This document shows positions 1 to 7,186 of a stretch of 16,788 nt of DNA, piece after piece. The position numbers and the translations under genes were made by a program. The DNA is from JAQVUB01 sp033809415 (lineage in GTDB: Bacteria; Verrucomicrobiota; Lentisphaeria; Oligosphaerales; Oligosphaeraceae). Within the stretch, counting starts at the first letter, position 1. Each line of letters starts with the position of its first letter. Location of the stretch: positions 1 to 16,788 of the forward strand of contig JAPXLT010000077.1 in assembly GCA_033809415.1 (NCBI GenBank). The letters run 5' to 3'. Under the pieces are notes generated by a model, which ran no database searches, was not told where the DNA came from, and saw only the letters and a program-made list of their open reading frames with translations.

Positions 1-121
1 ATCAATGTGAATATCCATGTTCCACTCCAGAAAAAAAGTTAATAAGAAGAACCATTAACTAATTTACACTGGAAAAGTGGATATTCAACAAGAAACAATC
101 AAAACAAGTTAGCGTCTATGC

Positions 122-156
122 CCCTGCCCCCTGTACCCTGCACCCTGCACCCTGCC
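122..156 (+). repeat. 7-bp tandem array, CCCTGCA-type, five units
   Basis: Five consecutive 7-bp units read CCCTGCC, CCCTGTA, CCCTGCA, CCCTGCA, CCCTGCC with no phase slip. The reverse complement of two such units (GGGTGCA twice) recurs at 12381-12394, beside another gene boundary. This looks like a dispersed intergenic microsatellite; no function can be assigned. Confidence 0.85.
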
Positions 157-222
157 ATTCAGCAGGAAAAGACGAAAGGCACCATCACAACCGGGACGGT
201 TGCGCCACTTTTTAAAGCGCAT

Positions 223-268
223 GCCATCCCATCCGTCCGAGCAACAACTCTATAAAAAATTTTCGTAC
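223..268 (+). repeat. Dispersed intergenic repeat, copy 1
   Basis: This segment (CATCCCATCCGTC, then GAGCAACAAC, then TATAAAAA and TTTCGT) matches 12526-12568 in the same orientation, with a few substitutions and small indels. At both sites a TTCGTGGTTAAAA element follows, about 235 bp later here and directly adjacent in the other copy. The two modules appear to belong to one mobile or recombining intergenic repeat family. Confidence 0.75.
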
Positions 269-302
269 TACTCACCCAGAATCTTCTTTTTGTGAAAGAT
301 TT

Positions 303-370
303 TTTATGGACGATGGACAGGGACAGGAATGGACGCGATGGACCGAATGGACAAGAATGGACTGCTGAAT
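303..370 (+). repeat. 68-bp ATGGAC-rich repeat, copy 1
   Basis: The segment is built from degenerate (N)ATGGAC units and matches the last 68 bases of the window (16721-16788) at 66 of 68 positions by eye. Both copies are preceded by a T-rich run. It is open in one frame and would translate to a W/D/N-rich peptide, but the periodicity is nucleotide-level and the frame has no conserved start, so it is treated as non-coding repeat DNA. Confidence 0.9.
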
Positions 371-442
371 GGACAATGGACAGAGATTATGTCGCGCCCT
401 TTTCAGGGCTAATCCCAATATCATCGGTTCGGCTGCTCTGGC

Positions 443-475
443 GTCCGTGTAAAGTCCGTGTAAAGTCCGTGTGGG
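443..475 (+). repeat. 11-bp tandem array (GTCCGTGTAAA)
   Basis: Two perfect 11-bp units (443-453 and 454-464) are followed by a diverged third (465-475, ending GGG in place of AAA). The array is too short and lacks the spacers needed for CRISPR. Confidence 0.85.
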
Positions 476-500
476 TTGTGGGCGTTAGCCCACGCCAAGC

Positions 501-532
501 TTTTTCGTGTGGTTCGTGGTTAAAAAAAATCC
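501..532 (+). repeat. TTCGTGGTTAAAA dispersed element, copy 1
   Basis: The core TTCGTGTGGTTCGTGGTTAA is closely matched at 12573-12594 in the same orientation. Its reverse strand spells the spurious peptide FFNHE at both sites. A GTG inside it (507) opens the reading frame of the downstream glycosidase, so automatic start prediction could be misled by this repeat. Confidence 0.75.
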
Positions 533-593
533 TTTTTTGACACGGTCTAATATGCAAAGTAAGACACTTCCAAGCCAGTGCAGAGACACCCGT

Positions 594-3500
594 ATGAATA
601 TCATTCGATTCCACGTTCAGCCGCTCTCCATGATTCCACGTATGGATACCGGAAAGCAGCGCGTTGACTTTATCTGCGAATCCGACTTCACCGGATATCT
701 TTATTTGAGTGTGACGCGAGGAAGCGTGAAGCTGGCCGACAAAATGGAATTTCCAGTGCAGTCGGGCGCGTACGTCTGTTCGCATCTATTCCCAGTTGCC
801 CGCCAGGCAGAAAAATCATGCTGGCGTTTGACGGATGCGGAGGGGCATTTGGTGGCGGAATATGAATGCTTCTGGGAGGTTCCTCGGAATTGGACTCTGT
901 ATGCCGTGGTGTCTTCGCATACCGATATCGGGCTGCATAACTCGCCATACATCCAGCGCTACAACAGTTCGCGCTTTCTGGAGATGGCGATGGAACTGGT
1001 AAAGAAGACAGCGGATCGCCCAGAGGAAAACCGCTACCACTATGCGCTCGAAGGAACGTGGGTCTGGGGCAATTACGGCGCCGACCGGGGACGCCGTGCC
1101 GCGCAGAGGGTGGTACGGGAATATATCAACCAAGGAACGATTGCCGTCGGCTGCTGTGCGGCGGGAAATCATACACAGGTTTACGGTCTGGAGGAAATGT
1201 GCCGGTCGTCCTACACTAGGAAGCGCTTGGAAGAAGACTGGAAGATCAGCAGTTCCACCATGACCATGATTGACAACAATGGTATGAGCTGGGCCATGGT
1301 GAATCCGTATGTCTCTTCCGGAATCCAAAATGTTTTCTTTGCGCCAAACCAATGGAATCCACTGCCATCGACGATATTCCAGCCGGACTATACAAAGCTG
1401 GGCCGTACCTGGAATCCGGCGGCTGGCGGTGGTGGCACCAGGATCGATGTCCGCTACGATTCATCCCTGCCAATGGTGTTTTACTGGCAGGGCGCGGACG
1501 AGCGGAGCCGTCTGCTGGTCTGGGCCAGTACGCAATATGGCTGGGGCGGCAGCGAATTCGGCATTAATACAAAAATGAGTGATTTCATGCCAACCATGCT
1601 CAAGAACGTAGCGTCAAGGATGAGCATCATGCTTCCGAAACTTGAGAAGCGCTATCCGTATGATGTGTGGCTTTTCGGCAATTACGGCGACGACCAAGAG
1701 CCAAGTACCGTCTTCCTCGATTTTGTCGTCGAATGGAATAAAATCTGGCAATTCCCGACCTTGCGCCTAGTCGGGAATTTCGACGAACCCTTTGACCGCC
1801 TTCGGGAGCAATGGGATTCGCAGATTCCAGTTCTGCGCGGTGACATCACAGGCGGCTGGTATCAGCATCCAGTAGCCACACCAGAGCTTCTCGCTGAAAA
1901 ATTCGCAGCGGATCGCATGTTGCCGACAGCGGAAAAGATTGCCGTTGTCGCTTGCCTGTGCGGTGCTGACTACACGTATCCCGCCACCGCCTTTCAGCGC
2001 GCCTGGGATGCGCTGATTTGGAACGATGAGCATTCTTATGGAACCAGCGGCTATCAGGGCCGACGAGTATATGAGACTTGGATGCAGCATCGCGATTGGA
2101 TTGCCAAGGCTCGCGAGACGGCGGAAACCGAAACAGCCGCAGCACTGCGAGCGCTGGCGGACAAAATTAACACGCCGGAGGATTCCGTGCTCCTCTTCAA
2201 TCCAACCATGTTCCCCCGCCGCGAATTGATCCCTCGAGCTGACGGCGCCGGGCGGAAGCTGAGTCCGGAAGTGCCCTCCTTCGGCTGGCGGTTGGTTCCT
2301 GAACGGGAACTTGCCATGGATAAGGTGACGTCACAGGCAATCACTAACCCACCGTTGATCGAGAACCGATTCTATCGCTTGACATTTGCGGAAAACGGTT
2401 CGATCAGTGAAATCTTCGACAAGCAGCTGCAACGCTCGATCCTGGACGCCTCTTCGCCCTACCATGCCAATGAATTCGTCTTTACCAAGGATAACCATCG
2501 GAGTTTTGCGTCTCCGGAACGGGCTGCTTTCACGGTCGAGACGAGCGCTGAGGCGATCATCATTCGCGCTGAAATGGCCGAGCCGGTCTCCGGGGCGGCC
2601 ATTGTGCAGACCGTCCGTCTGCCCAGTTGGGAAAAGCGCATTGATATCTGCAATGAGCTTTCCCATGTCCGTGATTTAGTCAACCGTAACCGCTATTACC
2701 GCTACGGCTATTATGCGTTTCCATTTTTGGTGGAGGATGCGAAGCGCATCGTCCATTTGAATGGGTGCAAGGCGTCGCCAGGACTTGACCAGACTGGTCA
2801 CGGTACGGATACGTATCTGGCAGGGCGCGAATGGAGCTGCGTGGAAAACGGGAAATACGGCGTGGCTCTGCTTCAATTAGACAGCCACCTGGTGGAATTC
2901 GGGCGCATTCATCCGGACAAGACCGACTACGGTCATCCAGAATCAGGCTCAGCCATTTTTTCCTATATCTGCAATGACTGGCTCCAAATGCACACGCCGG
3001 GCGGCAGTCACGTCAATTTTGTCTTCCGTTACACCATCGTTTCTTACCCAGGAAACCACATTGACGCGAAGATCGCCCGGATGGCGGAGCGCTTGGCTAA
3101 CCCTCTTCTTTCGATGCGGATCAAAGCCCATACGGGGACGCTCCCTGGCTGTCAATCTCTGCTGGAATGCTCGACTGACAACATGCGCCTGCTGGCTTTG
3201 AAGCGGTCGGATGACGGGCGCGGAGTGGTGGCGCGCTTGCTTGAGACTTTCGGCCAGGAAATCCCGGCGCCACGCTTGCGTTCTCATTTCCGGGGGAAGG
3301 CAAGTCCCCGTCCTGTCACTGTGGATGAGCGCCCCATGCACGCGCCGGAAACATGCCCGCCATTCGGGTATTGCACCTGGCTTCTCGCTGGTCCGGGCTG
3401 GAAGGTGCCGGCTCGTCCGGAGGGAAGCGCCGACTATGGCGATAGCCCCGCTCCTATTGGCTCGGTCTACACGGGGCTGATTACGACTCCTCGCGCCGCC

Positions 3501-3782
3501 TGTGGGGAAAAGTCTGGGCAGCTATATTTGCTTTGGGGTCAGAACATCGAGAGCGATCTCTCGCATTATGAACTGCACCGTAGCGGAAAACCAGGATTCC
3601 GCCCCAGCAAATCGACTTTTCTGGCGGCTGTCGAACCAGGCGTTTACCGGGTCGGACGCTATGAAGACACTGGGTTGAAAACGCACACGGTCTATTATTA
3701 TCGGGTTCGCGCCGTGAACAAAGCCGGCAAAGCCGGACCATGGAGCGACGTCTTCAGCGGCGTAACCCGAGAAGAGCCTTGA
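594..3782 (+). CDS. GH38-like (alpha-mannosidase family) glycosidase with C-terminal FN3-like domain
   Basis: This 1062-residue protein resembles glycoside hydrolase family 38, zinc-dependent retaining alpha-mannosidases. Seen: an early H-x-D pair (SHTDIGL, H109 and D111) of the type that ligates zinc at the start of the GH38 barrel; an IDNNG segment with D227 as the best candidate for the catalytic Asp; a long beta-rich middle and C-terminal region; and a final domain of about 90 residues (YELHRSG, then YYYRVRAVNKAGKAGPWS) typical of fibronectin type III. The frame is open from GTG 507 through ATG 552, but GTG 507 lies inside a dispersed repeat and neither has a Shine-Dalgarno sequence. ATG 594 is preferred because recognisable protein begins just after it; its own ribosome site is weak. 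No signal peptide is visible, which is odd for an FN3-bearing enzyme. Substrate specificity cannot be read from sequence. It could belong to a GH38-related family of unknown activity. Confidence 0.72.
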   Translation: MNIIRFHVQPLSMIPRMDTGKQRVDFICESDFTGYLYLSVTRGSVKLADKMEFPVQSGAYVCSHLFPVARQAEKSCWRLTDAEGHLVAEYECFWEVPRNWTLYAVVSSHTDIGLHNSPYIQRYNSSRFLEMAMELVKKTADRPEENRYHYALEGTWVWGNYGADRGRRAAQRVVREYINQGTIAVGCCAAGNHTQVYGLEEMCRSSYTRKRLEEDWKISSSTMTMIDNNGMSWAMVNPYVSSGIQNVFFAPNQWNPLPSTIFQPDYTKLGRTWNPAAGGGGTRIDVRYDSSLPMVFYWQGADERSRLLVWASTQYGWGGSEFGINTKMSDFMPTMLKNVASRMSIMLPKLEKRYPYDVWLFGNYGDDQEPSTVFLDFVVEWNKIWQFPTLRLVGNFDEPFDRLREQWDSQIPVLRGDITGGWYQHPVATPELLAEKFAADRMLPTAEKIAVVACLCGADYTYPATAFQRAWDALIWNDEHSYGTSGYQGRRVYETWMQHRDWIAKARETAETETAAALRALADKINTPEDSVLLFNPTMFPRRELIPRADGAGRKLSPEVPSFGWRLVPERELAMDKVTSQAITNPPLIENRFYRLTFAENGSISEIFDKQLQRSILDASSPYHANEFVFTKDNHRSFASPERAAFTVETSAEAIIIRAEMAEPVSGAAIVQTVRLPSWEKRIDICNELSHVRDLVNRNRYYRYGYYAFPFLVEDAKRIVHLNGCKASPGLDQTGHGTDTYLAGREWSCVENGKYGVALLQLDSHLVEFGRIHPDKTDYGHPESGSAIFSYICNDWLQMHTPGGSHVNFVFRYTIVSYPGNHIDAKIARMAERLANPLLSMRIKAHTGTLPGCQSLLECSTDNMRLLALKRSDDGRGVVARLLETFGQEIPAPRLRSHFRGKASPRPVTVDERPMHAPETCPPFGYCTWLLAGPGWKVPARPEGSADYGDSPAPIGSVYTGLITTPRAACGEKSGQLYLLWGQNIESDLSHYELHRSGKPGFRPSKSTFLAAVEPGVYRVGRYEDTGLKTHTVYYYRVRAVNKAGKAGPWSDVFSGVTREEP

Positions 3783-4115
3783 ACAGGTACTTAACGCCGC
3801 TATTCTCGCAATCCTCTATGCCCTTGTCCACTCCGAAGGTGATGTCGTCCCCTGACCAACCGGAGCTTGAGGCTTCCCGGGAGGATGCGAAGAAAACGCC
3901 CGAGCATTCCCATCAAATGCGTGCCCGAGGTCTGGCTGCCGGGATGTTGATCCGCAGCGGTCGGGAATCACGCGCTGACTTGTAAATTTCCACAGCGGCA
4001 TTATTTTTCACATTGTCAGCGCAATACGCCCTTGTCGCCTACAGACGGGAAATACACGATTTTGCACAGCGATCATCGGCAATCATTATTGATATTTTTG
4101 TCTTGTTTGAACAAT
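3783..4115. other. Gene-poor transition region, probable left edge of the cassette
   Basis: The first 200 bases are GC-rich like the glycosidase gene; composition becomes AT-rich from about 4070. Open frames here (for example 3740-3985 forward and 3816-4001 reverse) show no recognisable protein, no ribosome site and no hydrophobic pattern. Their content could be eroded remnants of an older gene. Weak promoter-like pairs exist (TTGCAC at 4062-4067 with CATTAT at 4084-4089), too poor to call. No integrase, tRNA end or clear direct repeat with the right edge was seen. Confidence 0.5.
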
Positions 4116-4760
4116 ATGAAAGGAATAGTCATACATTCATCTAAAAGCAGACAAGTATGCTTGTGCGGTGTTGAGGGAGCTGGAAAAAAGACTTTTTGCT
4201 CCTTGTTTGCTCCAGAGAGAAAAATAAGCGTTAAAAAAGTGTCGCTAAAGAAAAAAATTACAAAATGTCTGATAATAATTCTATTTGATGGCATACGACA
4301 GCAGAACATAGCGGAAGAAAAAATACTCGATGGGGTACAGGATTTTATGAAGACAAGTCCGGTTGGGGTAGAGTTTGAGATATGGGGCGTCTTAACTAAA
4401 GTAGATGCGTTCTATAACAAGCGTAAAGATCCTGATGAAATTAAACGGAATTGTTCATCTTATATGGAACTATTGCTCAAAAGAAATATAAAGCCGACTT
4501 TATTTATACCTTTAGCTCAAATGGCATATTATAATTTGAAATATATTTCAGAGAATAACAATAGCAACTGTGAGGAAGAATGTCTCGATTTGCGTCTGAT
4601 GTTAGGAAGGTTAGGCATTCGATTTGCTAATGACAACGACTTCATAAAGCTCAAAGAATATGTCAAACTGCATGAACGTTTGCTGATGAACTTAATTGGA
4701 GTTGGAATAATTAGTAGACATCTCCTTGCGTGGACTGAAGGCGAGGTTGTATTATCTTAA
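4116..4760 (+). CDS. Degenerate P-loop GTPase-like protein
   Basis: This 214-residue protein has a P-loop near its start (GVEGAGKKT, residues 18-26) preceded by a hydrophobic strand, a strand-like CLIIILFDG segment (51-59), and a TKVD motif (94-97) in the position of the G4 guanine-specificity motif. The P-loop carries Lys25 where Ser/Thr is normal. Only about 70 residues separate P-loop and TKVD against roughly 100 in ordinary small GTPases, and no DxxG in a switch II setting is convincing. The switch regions therefore seem missing or reduced, suggesting a nucleotide-binding or pseudo-GTPase partner rather than an active enzyme. The frame also opens at TTG 4032, but ATG 4116 starts directly before the G domain; neither has a clear Shine-Dalgarno sequence, so 5' truncation at the cassette edge remains possible. 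It lies 60 bp before the dynamin-like gene and probably acts with it. Codon use is AT-rich, unlike the glycosidase upstream. Confidence 0.72.
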   Translation: MKGIVIHSSKSRQVCLCGVEGAGKKTFCSLFAPERKISVKKVSLKKKITKCLIIILFDGIRQQNIAEEKILDGVQDFMKTSPVGVEFEIWGVLTKVDAFYNKRKDPDEIKRNCSSYMELLLKRNIKPTLFIPLAQMAYYNLKYISENNNSNCEEECLDLRLMLGRLGIRFANDNDFIKLKEYVKLHERLLMNLIGVGIISRHLLAWTEGEVVLS

Positions 4761-4820
4761 ACAAACGTTAAATTTGGCTAATAAACGGACTTACTACAAA
4801 AAAGAAGGTGAAAAACAATA

Positions 4821-7181
4821 ATGAATCTTTTCCTTTCACATAATCCCTACAAAATAGAAACTGTTTGCAAGATAGACGATAAGCTGTGCGATGCTCCTTG
4901 GTTCAAGCAATTGACAGAGAATCGAGGTGTGCCATTGCGTCTTCAGATGTGGATTACGCAGTTTTTTGGCGAACTCAGAAAGACCTTCCCAAGCGTTACG
5001 GATTTCTATATTAAATTTGTCGGGACTGCCAACGACGGTGAAGATGTTTACCACGAAGCTTGTCAAGCAGAGGAAAGACTCGGAGCAAAATTCCACTTGG
5101 ATATTGAATGTTGCGGCGATCCAGAAAATAAATTTGAAACTCTAAAAAATTTATATAAGGAGGCCATTGAAGGTCCATATGATGGTTTCAAGCAACTGGA
5201 ACTTAGGGAGGCATTCAAGCGAATTTCTGACAGAAAACTTTCGGTCAGCGTCATGGCTCCCATGAAAAACGGGAAATCCACCCTTCTCAATGCAATGCTT
5301 GGTCAAGAACTACTGCCTAACGCGACCCAGAGATGTACAGCGAAAATCAGCTACATCGAGCATGAGCCTAACGCGGAGATGTTTGAGGCGAAGGCTATTG
5401 ATACAGGTAATGCAAATACTGAATATCTTCCTTGCAGCCAGAAGATTCTTGAGGAATGGAACAAGCGTGATTCCGTCAGAAATATCTATATCCGTGGGCA
5501 AATGCCAGGAATTGATATTTCCGATTATAGACTCCAATTTATCGACACCCCTGGACCAGACTCCGCAGTCTACAAAGAGGATCGCATAACCATAGACCGT
5601 TTCCTCAATGACAACTCTCTGCCGATGATTTGCTATATTATTGATCGCGTAAACGAATCTGAGGAACACTACTTAAAACGTCTGACTAAATATATGAGCC
5701 AGTTCGGCAAGCAATCTGAGGACCGCTTCATTTTTGTAGTAACCCGAATGGATCAAATTCAGGTTACCAAAAACGATACGAAAGACTCCAATCCATACAA
5801 AACAAAAATTCAAGAGATAAGAGACGATTTAGTGCGGCTCGGTATCAATAATCCCAGAATTTTCCCTGTCAGCTCATGGATTGCGCTAAAAGTCAGGGAA
5901 TTCGACCAACTTGACGGATTTGACTCCGGCGAAGCCCAGGACGCCTTCAATTCTTTCGAAAGGAAAATGAGTCGCCTTGGAGTCACTCTTATGGATTATA
6001 TGGACTTAAGTCCCTCTGTGGCGAGAAAACTTGAAAACGAATTGACCGCGCTTGAACAGAAGCTGGATAAAAGAGAGGATACGGAAGAAGAAAGCTTGAG
6101 ATATATCGAGCTTCTCAGCGGCGTACCTGCCTTGGAGTTGTCCATCGAGGAGTATCTCCAGAAGTATTCTGTTCCTGCGCGAATCACCGATGCAGCCAAG
6201 GTGTTCAACGATGGCATTGCCAAAGCCAATGCCGAAGGGAAATTGCTTGAGGACATTGCTTCACAAAGTACCACACTGAAAGAAATCGAAGGAAAAATCG
6301 AAGAATTACGGAACTATCTCAGCAAGGAAGATAATGTTAGAAACTTCAAGAATAAGTTCCCTGAAAATTGGACTGAGAGCCGATCTCTGAAAGAAAGCTT
6401 GGATCAAGATGATCGAGAATATGACTCGCGAATCCGCAAGAAGCTGGCAGACTGGCAACCAGATAATATTGATCCCAATGGACAGATTTCTCCGGAAGAG
6501 GCCGAAAAACTATTTGAAGAATTCAAGGAATTTATGTCTGGTATTTCAGCTGAAATGTTTACGGCACATTCCAATTCTGTCGAATCTGATGCTCGTCAGC
6601 AATTCGAAACTTTAAAGGCGGAATACGAAAGAACCATTCAGGATTTTCTTGGAGAGATGCCGGAATCCCTTAGGAAATTTAGCGAAAATTTAGATTTTTT
6701 GCTTCAACCTACTGGCAATATAGTAATAGATATGAAGAATCTGATAATCGAAACGACCGAGGAATATGTAGAGGAATATGTCAGAAAAATAGATATTGAC
6801 CATGATGGTTTTTGGAGAACTGTATGGTCAAAAATGCCATTCACGGAAACAGAAACCATAGATAACAGAACAGTCACGAGAGTTATCGAAAGAGTTCCCT
6901 TTAAAAAATTAAAGCAGGACCTTAAGGAAGAGTCAAGCGTTATTCGTACAGAAGCTATTGAAAACGCCCGTAATAAAGCAAAGACTCACTATTTGAAGCT
7001 TAGAGAAGCCATGTTGAAAGAATTTGATAAAGTAGATCAGAAGCTCAAGGACTTCAGCGAAGAGCTTAAGATCAAATTAAGCAATAGGCGCACAAAGCAA
7101 ACTGAGTTGCAGGAATATAAAAAGGTTCTTGACGGGGTCAAGGATTTCAAACATCGTCTTGACCGTGTTCTTGACATGTAA
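4821..7181 (+). CDS. Dynamin-like GTPase (bacterial dynamin family)
   Basis: This 786-residue protein carries a complete G domain. The P-loop is APMKNGKST (146-154) followed by LLNAMLG; Thr173 is the likely switch I threonine; DTPG (242-245) is G3; TRMD (308-311) is G4. After the G domain comes a long helical region (about 400-786) with strong heptad-like charge patterns, as expected for the stalk of dynamin-like proteins that bind and remodel membranes. One moderately amphipathic segment (around 640-680) could contact lipid. The first 125 residues (starting MNLFLSHNPY) form an extra alpha/beta domain I cannot name. Family knowledge: such proteins assemble on membranes and hydrolyse GTP, and some, such as the Leo/Eleos proteins, act in antiphage defence or vesicle release. 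ATG 4821 has AAGGTG about 10 bases upstream. It sits in the middle of a tight co-directional cassette. Confidence 0.93.
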   Translation: MNLFLSHNPYKIETVCKIDDKLCDAPWFKQLTENRGVPLRLQMWITQFFGELRKTFPSVTDFYIKFVGTANDGEDVYHEACQAEERLGAKFHLDIECCGDPENKFETLKNLYKEAIEGPYDGFKQLELREAFKRISDRKLSVSVMAPMKNGKSTLLNAMLGQELLPNATQRCTAKISYIEHEPNAEMFEAKAIDTGNANTEYLPCSQKILEEWNKRDSVRNIYIRGQMPGIDISDYRLQFIDTPGPDSAVYKEDRITIDRFLNDNSLPMICYIIDRVNESEEHYLKRLTKYMSQFGKQSEDRFIFVVTRMDQIQVTKNDTKDSNPYKTKIQEIRDDLVRLGINNPRIFPVSSWIALKVREFDQLDGFDSGEAQDAFNSFERKMSRLGVTLMDYMDLSPSVARKLENELTALEQKLDKREDTEEESLRYIELLSGVPALELSIEEYLQKYSVPARITDAAKVFNDGIAKANAEGKLLEDIASQSTTLKEIEGKIEELRNYLSKEDNVRNFKNKFPENWTESRSLKESLDQDDREYDSRIRKKLADWQPDNIDPNGQISPEEAEKLFEEFKEFMSGISAEMFTAHSNSVESDARQQFETLKAEYERTIQDFLGEMPESLRKFSENLDFLLQPTGNIVIDMKNLIIETTEEYVEEYVRKIDIDHDGFWRTVWSKMPFTETETIDNRTVTRVIERVPFKKLKQDLKEESSVIRTEAIENARNKAKTHYLKLREAMLKEFDKVDQKLKDFSEELKIKLSNRRTKQTELQEYKKVLDGVKDFKHRLDRVLDM

Positions 7182-7186
7182 GGTAA

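Larger units (their letters stand above)
1..593. other. Repeat-rich intergenic leader upstream of the GH38-like gene
   Basis: No credible gene is seen here; the short open frames are translations of repeats. The stretch holds a 10-bp inverted repeat (TGAATATCCA at 8-17 and TGGATATTCA at 78-87), a 7-bp tandem array, several dispersed repeats and an 11-bp tandem array, each listed separately. A small hairpin (GTGGGC, loop GTTA, GCCCAC) lies at 478-493. A TTGACA hexamer at 537-542 could be a -35 element for the downstream gene, but the matching -10 (TAAGAC at 560-565) is poor, so no promoter is claimed. Confidence 0.6.

Noticed and set aside
443..475. Possible CRISPR repeats
   Set aside because: The units are 11 bp, directly adjacent with no spacers, and no cas genes are present.
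292..540. Forward open frame giving a W/M/D-rich 82-residue peptide
   Set aside because: It is a translation of the ATGGAC repeat and neighbouring repeats, with no ribosome site or conserved protein features.
387..785. Reverse open frame containing FFNHE
   Set aside because: It spans the dispersed TTCGTGGTTAAAA element and the antisense of the glycosidase start; a shadow frame.
3740..3985. 81-residue forward ORF overlapping the end of the glycosidase gene
   Set aside because: It overlaps a confident gene, lacks a ribosome site, and its composition is unlike a folded protein.
4089..4117. TTGATA-17-CAATAT as a promoter for the cassette
   Set aside because: The -10 match is only three of six and would overlap the chosen ATG, so it cannot drive that start.
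3983..4144. Open frame in front of the GTPase-like gene with hydrophobic stretches (LSAQYALVAYRRE, IIIDIFVLF)
   Set aside because: It has no ATG/GTG start with a ribosome site, overlaps the start of the next gene, and I recognise no family; it could be a gene remnant.
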